NCBI GenBank assembly: GCA_041495845.1 | Contig: JBGQDM010000004.1 | Span: 7,690-71,689 of the forward strand | DNA from: JBGQDM01 sp041495845 | Lineage (GTDB): Bacteria; Acidobacteriota; Terriglobia; Terriglobales; Acidobacteriaceae | Direction: 5' to 3' | DNA length: 64,000 nucleotides | Shown: piece by piece, positions 25,513-34,840 of the stretch | Numbering within the stretch: the first letter of the stretch is position 1 | Layout of the letters: every line of letters starts with the position of its first letter | Notes under the pieces: generated by a model | Seen by the model: only the letters and a program-made list of their open reading frames with translations | Databases searched by the model: none | Told to the model about the DNA's origin: nothing | Program-made: the position numbers and the translations under genes

Positions 25513-26296
25513 GACCGCGGCGTCAAGCCCCAAGAGCCTGCGTGACCGGGCTGACCTGCCCGCGATGAGTTTCCTCGAGCACCTTGAGGAGTTGCGGCGG
25601 CGAATTATCTATTCGGCCATCGCGGTGGGCGTGGCTTTCTTTTTCTGCTTTGGGTATGCCGAAAAAATCTACGCGCTGATGCAGGCGCCGATCATCGCCG
25701 CGCTGCACAACAATCACCGATCCGAAGCGCTGGTCTATCTGAGCCCGACCGAGCCCTTCAATCTGTACCTCAAAATCGGCTTCATGGTGGGGCTGTTCGT
25801 GGCCTCGCCGGTGGTGCTCTACCAGGTCTGGCTGTTCATCTCACCCGGCCTTTACCGCAACGAAAAACGCTACGTGGTGCCGTTCATGGTTTCGACGGTC
25901 GGCCTGTTTCTGGGCGGCGGCTACTTTGGCTACCGGATCGTCTTTCCGGCGGCGCTGGATTTTCTGGTCAGCTACGGCAAGCAGTTCCAGCCCATGATTA
26001 CGATCGGCGAGTACACCGATCTTTTTCTGACCGTGATCCTCGGGCTGGGCCTGGTGTTTGAGATGCCCATTCTCGTGTTTTTTCTGGCCTTGATGGGCAT
26101 CGCCACGCCGGGTTGGATGCTGCGCAATTTTCGCTATGCCATCCTGGTGATCTTCATCATTGCGGCGGTGCTCACGCCGACCACCGACATTCTGAACATG
26201 CTGATCTTCGCCGCGCCGATGGTGCTGCTGTATGTGATCAGCATCGGCGTAGCCTGGCTGGTAAACCCGCGGAGCCGGAAGCCACGTCAGGAATAA
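25505..26296 (+). CDS. tatC: twin-arginine translocase subunit TatC
   Basis: The 263-residue protein has six membrane segments and the TatC signature, starting at MSFLEHLEELRRRIIYS, with the conserved SPTEPFNLYLKIG segment in the first periplasmic loop and FEMPILVFFLALMGI. TatC recognises the twin-arginine signal peptide. The start overlaps the tatB-like gene. The next gene, an M28 peptidase, begins only 19 bases later, so the three may be cotranscribed. Confidence 0.95.
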   Translation: MPETAASSPKSLRDRADLPAMSFLEHLEELRRRIIYSAIAVGVAFFFCFGYAEKIYALMQAPIIAALHNNHRSEALVYLSPTEPFNLYLKIGFMVGLFVASPVVLYQVWLFISPGLYRNEKRYVVPFMVSTVGLFLGGGYFGYRIVFPAALDFLVSYGKQFQPMITIGEYTDLFLTVILGLGLVFEMPILVFFLALMGIATPGWMLRNFRYAILVIFIIAAVLTPTTDILNMLIFAAPMVLLYVISIGVAWLVNPRSRKPRQE

Positions 26297-26315
26297 AGCG
26301 GGGAAGGGACATCGC

Positions 26316-27290
26316 TTGAAGCGCAGACTTGCGTCCGTCATCTTGGCGGTGGTGATGTGCAGTTGCGGGCAGGCGTGTGCGCGGAATAAGACCACGCCGC
26401 CAGCGGCCGAGACGCCGGCGGCTGCCGCTGCCCCGGTCGCCGTAGCCAGGACAGAGCGCCCCGCACAGCGGTTGGTCAACGGCGCGCGCACCATGCAGTC
26501 CATTCGCGAGATCGTCGGCTTCGGGCCGCGCTATCTCGGCAGCGCGGGCCACAAGAAGTTCGAAGACTATCTCCGCCGCCAGCTGCACAAGGACACCGTG
26601 GAGGAAGACGAGTTCGCCGTAGATTCACCGGAGGGCAAGTTTGCGGGGCGAAACTTCATTGCGAAATTCCCGGGAACGAAAGACGGCATCATCGTCATCG
26701 GCGGACACTACGAGACGCCCTATCCCTTACGTAAGACGAATTTCACCGGCGCCAACGACGGCAGTTCGAGCGCCGCGATCCTGCTGGAACTGGCCAACCA
26801 CTTGCGCGGGCGCAAACTCGCGGGCTACGGCGTATGGCTAGTGTGGTTCGACGCGGAGGAAGCCATGCGAGCCTGGTCTGCGACCGACAGCCTCTATGGC
26901 AGCCGCCACCTGGCGGCGCGCTGGCAGCAGGACGGAACCGCGAAAAAGATCCGGGCCTTTCTGCTGGCCGACATGGTCGGCGACGCCGACCTGAACATTG
27001 AACACGAGAGCAACTCGACTCCGTGGCTGGAAGACCTGCTCTACCAGGCAGCCACGCGCCTGGGACACCAGTCGCATTTCTTTGCTCGCACTCTGGCTGT
27101 CGAGGACGATCACCTGCCGTTCGTGCGCATTGGCGTTCCCGCCGCCGACGTGATTGATCTCGACTACGGATACGAAGACGTCTTCCATCACAGTACCGAA
27201 GACACGCTGGACAAGCTCAGCCCGCGCAGCCTGGAGATTGCCGGGGATGTAATTCTGGAGACGGTGGCGCTGGTGAACGAGCGGCCGTAG
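26316..27290 (+). CDS. M28 peptidase, glutaminyl-peptide-cyclotransferase-like lipoprotein
   Basis: The start is a TTG; the N-terminus KRRLASVILAVVMCSCGQ looks like a lipoprotein signal with Cys near residue 17. A linker precedes the M28 core. Zinc ligands and catalytic acids are His in GGHYETP, Asp in TGANDGSSS, Glu in FDAEEA, Asp in LLADMVGD and His in FHHSTEDT. The HHSTEDTLDKLSPRSLEIAGD ending is closer to glutaminyl-peptide cyclotransferases than to aminopeptidases. So pyroglutamate formation is a plausible activity. It follows tatC by 19 bases. Confidence 0.78.
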   Translation: MKRRLASVILAVVMCSCGQACARNKTTPPAAETPAAAAAPVAVARTERPAQRLVNGARTMQSIREIVGFGPRYLGSAGHKKFEDYLRRQLHKDTVEEDEFAVDSPEGKFAGRNFIAKFPGTKDGIIVIGGHYETPYPLRKTNFTGANDGSSSAAILLELANHLRGRKLAGYGVWLVWFDAEEAMRAWSATDSLYGSRHLAARWQQDGTAKKIRAFLLADMVGDADLNIEHESNSTPWLEDLLYQAATRLGHQSHFFARTLAVEDDHLPFVRIGVPAADVIDLDYGYEDVFHHSTEDTLDKLSPRSLEIAGDVILETVALVNERP

Positions 27291-27325
27291 CCCGATTGCA
27301 GACTGCAGAAATGGAAAGGCAAAGT

Positions 27326-27372
27326 CTTAAAACGCAGAGATCGCGGAGAAATGCCGCGGAGAACGCAGAGAA
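27326..27372. repeat. dispersed 'acgcagaga...gcggagaa' element
   Basis: This purine-rich repeat lies in the 217-bp gap between the two M28 genes, next to a gattgcagactgcagaa unit at 27293. Its ACGCAGAGA and CGCGGAGAA segments recur at 19953-19986. Nothing else is recognised in the gap. Confidence 0.45.
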
Positions 27373-27507
27373 AAAAGCAAGAACCAGGGAAGCACAATGA
27401 TCCGTGTGGCGTCTGGCGGGCGGGGGTGCCCACACAGGCTAACAACCTCACACTCGCCAACCCTTTTTCCTTTTCCTTTTGCGTGCTTTCATTTCTAATG
27501 GCGCGCC

Positions 27508-28986
27508 ATGAGAACTAAGGCCCTGCTGTGCGTTGTCCTCGTCTTTGTCTTTGCGTGTGCCGTGGGTGTGGCGCAGGCTACCGATCCCGCGGTCGAGCGC
27601 GTGTTTGAAGAAGCGCAGAAACCGTCCGCGCTCGAAAAGAACCTCCACCAGTTGACCGATGAGATTGGCGGGCGCGTCCCCGGGTCGCCGGCCATGACCA
27701 AGGCGCTGGCTTGGGGTGTAGCGGCGATGCAGGCAGCAGGCGGAGAGAATGTGCACACGGAAAAATTCACGCTGGCACATTCCTGGGCGGAAGGCGCCAC
27801 CAGTTTGACCGTGGTCGCGCCCGGCCACTTTCCTGTGCGTGCCGTTTCGTTCGGTTGGGGGCCGGTGCTGGCACCGGTGAAGAACGTCGCGGTCGTGGAC
27901 CTGGGCAATGCGACGGCCGCCGATTTTGCCAAAGAGGGTAACATCGCGGGCAAAGCCATCCTCGTGCACAGCGAGCCCATGAAGACGTGGGAAGATCTGT
28001 TTGCCGAGTATCAGCGCACGCCCGACATTGTGGATGCGGCAGTGAAGGGGAAAGCGCGGCTGATTCTGATCCAGTCCACGCGGGAACGCGATTTGCTCTA
28101 CCGGCACATCAACACCAACAACGCCAAGCCCGACAAAATTCCCATGCTCATGGTGGCCCGGGAAGATGCAGCACGGATGGCGCGCATTCTCGCCGGCGGG
28201 CAACCGGTGGCCGCGGATGTCTCGATTCCCAATCGGATTGGCGGGCCGCTGGAAACGGCCAACGTAGTAGGCGAGATTCGTGGCAGCGAGAAGCCGGACG
28301 AGTTCGTAGTAATTGGCGCCCACCTCGATTCCTGGGAACTGGGCACGGGCGCGCTGGACAACGGCTGCAATGCCGCGTTGGTAGTGGATGCGCTGCGGGC
28401 GATCAAGGCCAGCGGCGTCCGTCCGCGACGCTCCATGCGCTTCGTTCTGTTTTCAGGCGAAGAGCAGGGCATGCTGGGATCGTTCGCCTACGTGCGTGCG
28501 CATCGCAAAGAGCTCGACGGGGCAGTGGGTGTGGTCATCGTGGATTCCGGCACCGGACGCATCACTGGATTCTCGCTGGGCGGTCGCAAAGACCTGGTGG
28601 ACGCGTCGGCTGAGTTGATGGCTCCGTTCCAAGCCTGGGATGCCGCCACTCTGACCACGAATGCCGACGCGGGCACGGACAATTTCGATTTTCTCTTGGA
28701 AGGCGTGCCGACGTTTGTGGCGAACCAGGAGGAAGCGAACTATCTGATCAACTATCACGCCATGTCCGACACCTATGACAAGGTGGACTTTGCCAACCTC
28801 AAACGGCACGTGGCGGAAGCGGCGACGTTGGGGTTCGAGCTGGCGAACCGGGCGGAGCGCTTCGGACGTCGCTTGTCGAAAGCAGAAATTCTCCAGACAC
28901 TAGCGGACACAGGTCTGGACAAAGACCTGAAGCGTATGGGCTACTGGCCGGACTGGGAGAGCGGGAAGCGGGGACGGCAGCCGTAG
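27508..28986 (+). CDS. secreted M28 peptidase with PA domain (carboxypeptidase Q-like)
   Basis: The 492-residue protein has a signal peptide (MRTKALLCVVLVFVFACAVG, cleavage near AQA). A PA-like insert lies at about 120-250. The zinc core contains GAHLDSWELGTGALDNG (His and Asp), FSGEEQGMLGS (Glu-Glu), DAGTDNFDF and YHAMSDTYDKVD (His). The layout resembles plasma glutamate carboxypeptidase/CPQ and bacterial aminopeptidases. It would release amino acids from peptides in the periplasm. A second M28 gene lies just upstream, with 217 bp between them. Confidence 0.88.
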   Translation: MRTKALLCVVLVFVFACAVGVAQATDPAVERVFEEAQKPSALEKNLHQLTDEIGGRVPGSPAMTKALAWGVAAMQAAGGENVHTEKFTLAHSWAEGATSLTVVAPGHFPVRAVSFGWGPVLAPVKNVAVVDLGNATAADFAKEGNIAGKAILVHSEPMKTWEDLFAEYQRTPDIVDAAVKGKARLILIQSTRERDLLYRHINTNNAKPDKIPMLMVAREDAARMARILAGGQPVAADVSIPNRIGGPLETANVVGEIRGSEKPDEFVVIGAHLDSWELGTGALDNGCNAALVVDALRAIKASGVRPRRSMRFVLFSGEEQGMLGSFAYVRAHRKELDGAVGVVIVDSGTGRITGFSLGGRKDLVDASAELMAPFQAWDAATLTTNADAGTDNFDFLLEGVPTFVANQEEANYLINYHAMSDTYDKVDFANLKRHVAEAATLGFELANRAERFGRRLSKAEILQTLADTGLDKDLKRMGYWPDWESGKRGRQP

Positions 28987-29024
28987 GGCGCCCGGGCGGC
29001 GTGCGATAGGATAAGAAACAGCTC

Positions 29025-29939
29025 ATGCTGCTCTTCTGGACACTCTTCAATCTTTTCGTTGCGCTGATGCTGGCGCTCGACTTGGGTGTATTTCACCGGC
29101 GCCCGCACGTGGTGTCGTTTCGTGAGGCGGTCGCCTGGAGCGGGGTTTGGATCACGCTCGCGCTGGGGTTCGCAACCCTGCTGCGCTACTGGCAGGGGTC
29201 GCAGCCGTCGCTCGAATTTCTGACTGGTTACGTGATTGAGCTCTCGCTCAGCGTAGACAACCTTTTCGTCTTTCTGCTGATCTTCCGCTACTTTCACGTG
29301 CGCCCGGAGCATCAGCACAAGGTGCTGCTATGGGGCATTTTGGGCGCGCTGGTCATGCGTGCCGTCTTCATTCTCGCCGGTGTCAGTCTGATGCGGCGTT
29401 TCCATTTCATCGTGTATGTATTCGGTGCGCTGCTCGTCTACAGCGGCATTAAATTGTTCCGCCAACAGGAAACGGAAATCCATCCCGAACGCAATCCGTT
29501 GCTACGCCTGTTCCGTAAGTGGATGCCGGTGACGAAGGAGTATGAGGGCAACCGATTTTTCGTGCGCCGCCCCGGCCTCTACGCCACCCCGCTTTTCATC
29601 GTGCTGCTGGTGGTGGAAACCACGGATCTGCTCTTTGCGGTGGACTCCATTCCCGCAGTCCTGGCCATCACGACCAATGCTTTCGTGGTTTACACCTCCA
29701 ATGTGTTTGCGATTCTGGGGCTGCGCTCGATGTATTTCGCGCTGGCCGGGATGATGGAATTATTCCACTTCCTGCACTACGGGCTGGCGCTGGTGCTGGT
29801 GTTTGTAGGTGGAAAGATGCTGGCGTCACACTATGTCACGATTCCAACGCATTGGGCATTGGCGGTTGTGGGCGGAGTGCTGCTGAGTTCGGTGTTGGCG
29901 TCGCTGGTGTTTCCGGAAAAACTGAAAAAAGCTGTCTGA
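29025..29939 (+). CDS. TerC/Alx-family integral membrane protein
   Basis: The 304-residue protein has about eight membrane segments. TerC signatures are ELSLSVDNLFVFLLIFRYF (acidic residue and Asn in the membrane) and VVETTDLLFAVDSIPAVLA. Alx-like members export Mn2+ and take part in alkaline or metal stress responses. The gap to the preceding gene is 38 bp, so no yybP-ykoY Mn riboswitch fits there. Confidence 0.88.
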   Translation: MLLFWTLFNLFVALMLALDLGVFHRRPHVVSFREAVAWSGVWITLALGFATLLRYWQGSQPSLEFLTGYVIELSLSVDNLFVFLLIFRYFHVRPEHQHKVLLWGILGALVMRAVFILAGVSLMRRFHFIVYVFGALLVYSGIKLFRQQETEIHPERNPLLRLFRKWMPVTKEYEGNRFFVRRPGLYATPLFIVLLVVETTDLLFAVDSIPAVLAITTNAFVVYTSNVFAILGLRSMYFALAGMMELFHFLHYGLALVLVFVGGKMLASHYVTIPTHWALAVVGGVLLSSVLASLVFPEKLKKAV

Positions 29940-29952
29940 GAAGCAAACCTCG

Positions 29953-31512
29953 TCACTCGAAGCGGATCGCCTCTCCGGAAACAATCGAATGTTTCTGGAA
30001 GCGGGGATCGTTGTGGGCGGGGAAGTCGAGGCGGTAATGGGCGCCGCGACTTTCTTCGCGGGCCAGAGCGGAACGCGTGACCAGCGAGCCCACCAGTTGC
30101 AGATTGCGGGCTTCGAAGCCACGGCGGGTGGTGGGTTGGGCTACCCGCGGGCAGATTTGTTCCAGGCGATGGAGCGCACGCCGCAGCCCTTTGCCATCGC
30201 GCACAATGGCCACATCCTGCCACATCAAGTCGCGGATATCCTGAAAGGCTGTTTCCGCCGCTGCATCTGAGGCCGCGGCCGCGGTGCTCGGCGGTGGCGT
30301 GCGTGCCGCGGTGCCACGTTCCTGGCGCATGGCCGCTCCGGTGCGCGCGCCAAAGACCAAGCCCTCGAGCAGGGAATTACTGGCCAGGCGGTTGGCTCCG
30401 TGAACTCCGGTAGCCGCAACCTCGCCGGCAGCGTAGAGGCCGGGAACATTGGTGCGCCCGTCGAGGTTGGTTTGCACCCCGCCCATCGAGTAATGCGCCG
30501 CCGGGCGGATCGGAATGAGGTCAGCGGCAATGTCCACGTTGTACTGCAGGCAGGTGGAGTAGATTCGCGGGAAACGCTTCTTCAGGTGGTCGGCTTTCAG
30601 GTGGGTGAGGTCGAGATAGACGACGGGTTCTTTGGCGTGGCTGATTTCGAGTTCGTGCACGATGGCGCGAGCCACCACATCGCGGGGCGCCAACTCGGCC
30701 AGCGCGTGATACTTGGGCATGAAGCGAATGAGCTGATCGTTGCGCAAATACGCGCCCTCGCCGCGCAACGCCTCAGAGAGTAAGAACCGCGGAGCTTTCT
30801 TGAGGTAGAGCGCGGTGGGGTGGAACTGAATGAACTCCATGTCGCTGACGGCGGCGCCGGCGCGGAACGCCATGGCCACGCCGTCTCCGGTGGCCACTTC
30901 CGGGTTGGTGGTCTCGCGATAAAGTTGGCCCAGGCCGCCGGTTGCGAGCAGTACGGCAGAGGCGCGCACCTGCGCCGCGCGGCCTGCTTGATCGAGTAGC
31001 GTTACCCCGGCAACGCGGCCGTCTTCCACAATGAGGTCGGTGGTGAATTCAAATTCTTCGACCGAGATGGTCTTCAGCGTTTTCGCCTTGGCGAAGAGCG
31101 CACGCTGGATCTCGCGTCCGGTGGAGTCGCCGTGGGCGTGCAGAATGCGGTCGCGGCTGTGCGCCCCTTCGCGGGTAAAGGCCAGCTTGGTGCCCAGGCG
31201 GTCGAACTCCGTGCCCCAGTGAATGAGTTCTTCAATCCGCTCCGGGCCCTCTTCGACCAGGACGTGGGCGGCGTCGGGCCGGCACAGGCCGTCGCCGGCG
31301 TTGAGTGTGTCCTGAAAATGCAGGCTGATCTCGTCTTCGTCGCTGAGCGCGGCGGCGATGCCGCCTTGCGCGTACTGCGTGGCAGACTCGGTGACTTCGC
31401 GCTTGGCCAGCACGCGCACCCGTCCGGCGGCGGCCAGTTCGATGGCGGCGCGCAGCCCGGCCACGCCCGCGCCAATCACCAGGAAGTCGGCTTGTGGTGA
31501 CGCACTCTTCAT
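29953..31512 (-). CDS. nadB: L-aspartate oxidase
   Basis: This 519-residue flavoenzyme oxidises L-aspartate to iminoaspartate, the first step of NAD synthesis. The FAD-binding Rossmann motif is VIGAGVAGLRAAIELA near the N-terminus; GGIAAAL, a HAHGDSTGREI segment and HYSMGGVQTN match NadB rather than SdhA. The C-terminal helical domain (about 390-519) is present. No nadA or nadC is adjacent. It is divergent from aroB across 72 bp. Confidence 0.93.
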   Translation of the reverse strand: MKSASPQADFLVIGAGVAGLRAAIELAAAGRVRVLAKREVTESATQYAQGGIAAALSDEDEISLHFQDTLNAGDGLCRPDAAHVLVEEGPERIEELIHWGTEFDRLGTKLAFTREGAHSRDRILHAHGDSTGREIQRALFAKAKTLKTISVEEFEFTTDLIVEDGRVAGVTLLDQAGRAAQVRASAVLLATGGLGQLYRETTNPEVATGDGVAMAFRAGAAVSDMEFIQFHPTALYLKKAPRFLLSEALRGEGAYLRNDQLIRFMPKYHALAELAPRDVVARAIVHELEISHAKEPVVYLDLTHLKADHLKKRFPRIYSTCLQYNVDIAADLIPIRPAAHYSMGGVQTNLDGRTNVPGLYAAGEVAATGVHGANRLASNSLLEGLVFGARTGAAMRQERGTAARTPPPSTAAAASDAAAETAFQDIRDLMWQDVAIVRDGKGLRRALHRLEQICPRVAQPTTRRGFEARNLQLVGSLVTRSALAREESRGAHYRLDFPAHNDPRFQKHSIVSGEAIRFE

Positions 31513-31584
31513 GGGGAACCAAAAATGGTATCACGCAGGCCGCGGACCCCAGCGGTCCGTGAGGGTGCGTTATGATGGCCATTC

Positions 31585-32691
31585 ATGCTGCGAGTCCGCG
31601 TCAAGACCGATCCGCGCGCCTACGAAGTGCGTATTGCCAGCGGTCTACTGGAAGCCGCGGGGCGCGAAATTGTTCACGCTGTGGGCAAGCGACGGTGCTA
31701 CATCATCACCGTGCCGCGGGTGCAGCGGCTTTGGGGCGCAACCTTGGTTCGTTCTCTGACCAAGTCAGGACTGCGGGCTGAGTTCCTCACCCTACCCGAC
31801 GGAGAAAGATTCAAACGGTTGGCGGCGGTGGAGCGTCTGGCCGCGACCATGGTTCGCCGCGGCGCTGACCGGGAGAGTGTGGTAGTTGCTTTTGGCGGAG
31901 GCGTGGTCGGAGATGTAGCTGGGCTGGTGGCTGCGCTCTATATGCGGGGAGTGGACCTCATCCAGGTGCCCACTACGCTGCTGGCGCAAGTAGACGCATC
32001 CGTTGGCGGCAAGACCGCGGTCAATCTGCCTTCTGGAAAAAATCTGGTGGGTGCGTTCCACCAGCCGCGGCTGGTGCTGGTGGATCCGGCGGTGCTCTCC
32101 ACTCTGTCTGTCCGTGAATTTCGCGCCGGTTTGTACGAATCGCTCAAGTGTGGCGTCATCCGGAACCCCGCATTGTTTGGGATGTTCGAGAAGCACAACG
32201 AAAGGCTGCTGGCCCGCGATACCCGCGCCCTCACCAAAGTGATTCACGCCTCGATCCGCGTCAAAGCGGAAGTGGTTTCAGCGGACGAACGGGAACAGGG
32301 GTTGCGGCGCATCCTGAATTTCGGCCACACCATCGGCCACGCGCTGGAAGCGGAAGGCGGATATCGCCGCCTGCTCCACGGCGAAGCAGTGGCCTGGGGA
32401 ATGATGGCGGCAACGAGCATCGCGGAAGAAATCACATTGCTGGAGGGACGGCAGGCGACGCGAATTCTCCGGGCAATTGCGGCGCTGGGAGCCTTGCCGC
32501 GGGTGCGGGTGGTGGTCGACCGCACCTTGCGACGTCTGCAGGCGGACAAGAAGACGCGCGGTGGGGCGGTGCATTTTGTGTTGCCGGCGGAGATCGGACG
32601 CGCCGAGATTGTGGCTGGCATTCCTGTACCCGTAATTACGCGTGTTCTCCGCCGTCTGCCGGAGCTGCATGCCGCCGGAGTTGCGGCGTGA
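31585..32691 (+). CDS. aroB: 3-dehydroquinate synthase
   Basis: The 368-residue enzyme converts DAHP to 3-dehydroquinate in the shikimate pathway. Family motifs are the NAD-binding GGGVVGDVAGLVAA, PTTLLAQVDASVGGKTAVN, a zinc-ligand Glu in the segment after RAGLYESLKCG, and the zinc-ligand histidines in NFGHTIGHALE and LLHGEAVAWG. The stop overlaps the start of ubiE in a GTGA arrangement. Other aro genes are not in the window. Confidence 0.95.
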   Translation: MLRVRVKTDPRAYEVRIASGLLEAAGREIVHAVGKRRCYIITVPRVQRLWGATLVRSLTKSGLRAEFLTLPDGERFKRLAAVERLAATMVRRGADRESVVVAFGGGVVGDVAGLVAALYMRGVDLIQVPTTLLAQVDASVGGKTAVNLPSGKNLVGAFHQPRLVLVDPAVLSTLSVREFRAGLYESLKCGVIRNPALFGMFEKHNERLLARDTRALTKVIHASIRVKAEVVSADEREQGLRRILNFGHTIGHALEAEGGYRRLLHGEAVAWGMMAATSIAEEITLLEGRQATRILRAIAALGALPRVRVVVDRTLRRLQADKKTRGGAVHFVLPAEIGRAEIVAGIPVPVITRVLRRLPELHAAGVAA

Positions 32692-33446
32692 GCCCGGCTT
32701 CTCATCCGCCGACGACGGTGGGCGCGGCACCGGAAGGCGCCACCGATCGCCAGTCGGCCTCACGCGCCGTGCGTCAGATGTTCAGCTCCATCGCTCCGCG
32801 CTATGACCTGCTCAACCACGTACTCTCCATGAACGTCGACCGGCTATGGTGGTGGCGTGCGTCACGACGCTTTCGCAGACTGCTGGTACAACCCGACGCT
32901 CGTGTATTGGACTTGTGTTGCGGCACCGGCGATATGACCTTTGCACTGCATCGCCACGCCGGTGCGGGGGGCGCGAAAATCGTGGGCGCTGATTTCGCCC
33001 ATCCGATGTTGACGCGTGCCTGGCAGAAAACGGGGACTCGGCCCTTACGCTGGGTGGAGGCGGATGCACTCTCGCTCCCGTTTCCGGCAAGCCGTTTCCG
33101 GCTGGTAACGTCGGCGTTCGGGTTTCGCAATCTGGCGGACTACGATGCCGGCTTGCATGAGATTCTCCGCGTGCTGGAGCCGGGAGGAGAGTGTGGCATC
33201 CTCGACTTTGGTGAACCGCATGGCCTATTCGGCGTTCTCTACCGATTTTATTTTCGGCATGTGCTGCCCGTCATCGGGACAACCCTTTCTGGCGTGCGTG
33301 GGCCGTATGCCTATCTCCCGGCTTCGGTGGAGCGATTTCCCGCGCCGGAACAAATGCTGGAGCACATGCGGGCTGCGGGTTTTCGCGAAGCCGCGTGGAC
33401 GCCCTACACCTTCGGCATCGCTGGACTCTACTGGGGAAAAAAGTAG
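32688..33446 (+). CDS. ubiE: demethylmenaquinone/ubiquinone methyltransferase UbiE/MenG
   Basis: The 252-residue SAM methyltransferase carries MFSSIAPRYDLLNHVLSM, the SAM motif VLDLCCGTGDM and the UbiE motif SAFGFRNLADYDAGLHEILRVLEPGGE. In Acidobacteriota it most likely makes menaquinone. The GTG start overlaps the aroB stop by four bases (GTGA), and the N-terminal 35 residues before the motif are nonconserved. It ends abutting the convergent anti-sigma gene. Confidence 0.92.
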   Translation: MSPASHPPTTVGAAPEGATDRQSASRAVRQMFSSIAPRYDLLNHVLSMNVDRLWWWRASRRFRRLLVQPDARVLDLCCGTGDMTFALHRHAGAGGAKIVGADFAHPMLTRAWQKTGTRPLRWVEADALSLPFPASRFRLVTSAFGFRNLADYDAGLHEILRVLEPGGECGILDFGEPHGLFGVLYRFYFRHVLPVIGTTLSGVRGPYAYLPASVERFPAPEQMLEHMRAAGFREAAWTPYTFGIAGLYWGKK

Positions 33447-34193
33447 TCAGGTACGATTGGCGTCACGCCAGCGGGAAGCGAGCGCCTGCAATTCCTCAGA
33501 GGCCACGTCCCCGACAAGAATAAAGTTCAGCCCGCCAGCGGTCGTGGAAGCAACGCTGTAGGAAAAATTCCGTCCGGTCATATCCGCCGGCAGGATGGTG
33601 CCCGCCGTGCGCTGCTGAAAAATGAAAATTGAAATGCGATGCTGGCGTACCTGACAAAGCAAATGTGCTCCGGGAACCTGTCCGAGGTAAGTCACACGTC
33701 CGCCGAGCAGGGTAAAGGGCGAACCAGCGAGGTCGGGCAAGTTGAAAGTGAAGGGAATCCGGCCTTCGAACCAGGGTTTCACCGTGTGGCGGTCGGAAGA
33801 GACCACGTCCACGGGCGAAACACTGGCGAGAGTAGCCACGTGCAGGTCGGCGAGTTCACTGACGGCCTGGTTGCCGCGCGTCTCAGTGCCGCGGTAAAGC
33901 CCGAGTGCGGCCACGAGTAAGAGCGCCGCCGCCAACGCTGGCGCCCACGTCCAGAGCCGGAACGGTTTTTTCGCTCCCGCCACCTGCCGTTCCATGCGGC
34001 GTCGAAATTCGGCGGAGGGCTGATAGGCCCGGCCGGCCTGGCGGACGGTGCGTCGTAGCTGCAGGCGGGCAAATCCCTCGGCGGCACACTCCCGACACAC
34101 CCGCAGGTGGGCATCGCAGGCGCGCATCTCTTCCGCCAGCAACTCCCCGTCCAGGTATAAGTCGAGTTTAGCGAGCCACGCTTCGCAGCCCAT
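33447..34193 (-). CDS. anti-sigma factor with a zinc-finger-type N-terminus
   Basis: The 248-residue protein has the ZAS motif HxxxCxxC (His29, Cys33, Cys36 in HLRVCREC), which binds the cognate ECF sigma factor and often senses redox state. One membrane helix spans about 80-100 (APALAAALLLVAALGLY). The C-terminal 145 residues are extracytoplasmic and unfamiliar. It overlaps the sigma gene by 26 bases and follows it on the same strand. The sigma and the divergent redox genes are its likely regulon. Confidence 0.85.
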   Translation of the reverse strand: MGCEAWLAKLDLYLDGELLAEEMRACDAHLRVCRECAAEGFARLQLRRTVRQAGRAYQPSAEFRRRMERQVAGAKKPFRLWTWAPALAAALLLVAALGLYRGTETRGNQAVSELADLHVATLASVSPVDVVSSDRHTVKPWFEGRIPFTFNLPDLAGSPFTLLGGRVTYLGQVPGAHLLCQVRQHRISIFIFQQRTAGTILPADMTGRNFSYSVASTTAGGLNFILVGDVASEELQALASRWRDANRT

Positions 34194-34734
34194 CGTCTCG
34201 TCCTTTCGCTTGCTGACGCAGTATTTCGCGCAATGCCTGGCGGGCGCGGGCCAGCCGGGACATCACCGTGCCCAGCGGCACGGAAATTGTCTGCGCAATT
34301 TCTTCGTACGACATGTCTTCCACCTCCGCCAGCAGCAGCACTTCGCGATGATGCACGCGCAACTGGGCCAGGGCGCTCTGTACAGCTTCCTGCTGGTCAC
34401 GCTCGAGGAGCAGTGTTTCCGGTGTCGGCTGACTTGGTAGCAACGTCAGCGCGGCCTCGTCCTCTTCGGAATTCAAAGGCAGGGAGGGGAGAGCCTTCAA
34501 TCCGGTGCGCGAAGTGAGGAAGGTGTTGCGCAGAATGCGGTAGATCCAGGCGCGGAAGTTTGTGCCCGGCTGAAATCCCGCAAAACCACGCAACGCCTTG
34601 GCGTAGGTTTCCTGCACCAAGTCCTCCGCCTCGCTGCGGTCCTGGGCCAGCCAATGCGCGAAATTGTAGAGCTGGTCGAACAAAGGCATCGCCAGTTCTT
34701 CGAAGGTCGCGGCCTGCAAGCGCGGTTCCGGCAC
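34168..34734 (-). CDS. ECF-type RNA polymerase sigma factor
   Basis: The 188-residue protein has region 2 (FDQLYNFAHWLAQDRSEAEDLVQETYAKAL ... RAWIYRILRN) and region 4 (LAQLRVHHREVLLLAEVEDMSYEEIAQTISVPLGTVMSRLARARQAL). These are the hallmarks of sigma-70 family group IV. The ATG at 34734 would leave almost no leader after the promoter-like motif upstream; an ATG at 34689 with GAAG upstream is the alternative. It is cotranscribed with its anti-sigma and divergent from the cupredoxin operon. Confidence 0.9.
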   Translation of the reverse strand: MPEPRLQAATFEELAMPLFDQLYNFAHWLAQDRSEAEDLVQETYAKALRGFAGFQPGTNFRAWIYRILRNTFLTSRTGLKALPSLPLNSEEDEAALTLLPSQPTPETLLLERDQQEAVQSALAQLRVHHREVLLLAEVEDMSYEEIAQTISVPLGTVMSRLARARQALREILRQQAKGRDDGLRSVAR

Positions 34735-34744
34735 CTCTAGATGG

Positions 34745-34771
34745 TAAACCCGCCTCCGGCGCGTTTATTCC
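34745..34771 (-). promoter_or_regulatory. ECF-type promoter candidate for the sigma/anti-sigma operon
   Basis: Read on the minus strand, GGAATAAA (34771-34764) is followed after 13 bases by GGTTTA (34750-34745). The same pair faces the opposite way 24 bp away. GGAAT is typical of ECF -35 elements and GTT of their -10 elements. Confidence 0.55.
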
Positions 34772-34794
34772 CACCGTCGAGAAATTTATTTTGA

Positions 34795-34823
34795 GGAATA
34801 AAACCGCGATCCGGCCGGTTTAC
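34795..34823 (+). promoter_or_regulatory. ECF-type promoter candidate for the metallophosphoesterase operon
   Basis: GGAATAAA at 34795-34802 and GGTTTAC at 34817-34823 are separated by 14 bases and lie 17 bases before the ATG at 34841. The arrangement mirrors the minus-strand motif, so both genes are probably read by the same ECF factor. Confidence 0.55.
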
Positions 34824-34840
34824 ACGGTGTGGAGGAAATC

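Noticed and set aside
28987..29024. A yybP-ykoY Mn riboswitch upstream of the TerC-type gene
   Set aside because: The gap is only 38 bases, too short for that aptamer.
32148..32687. A 180-residue N-terminal extension of ubiE
   Set aside because: It overlaps aroB in another frame. The GTG in a GTGA overlap gives the expected length.
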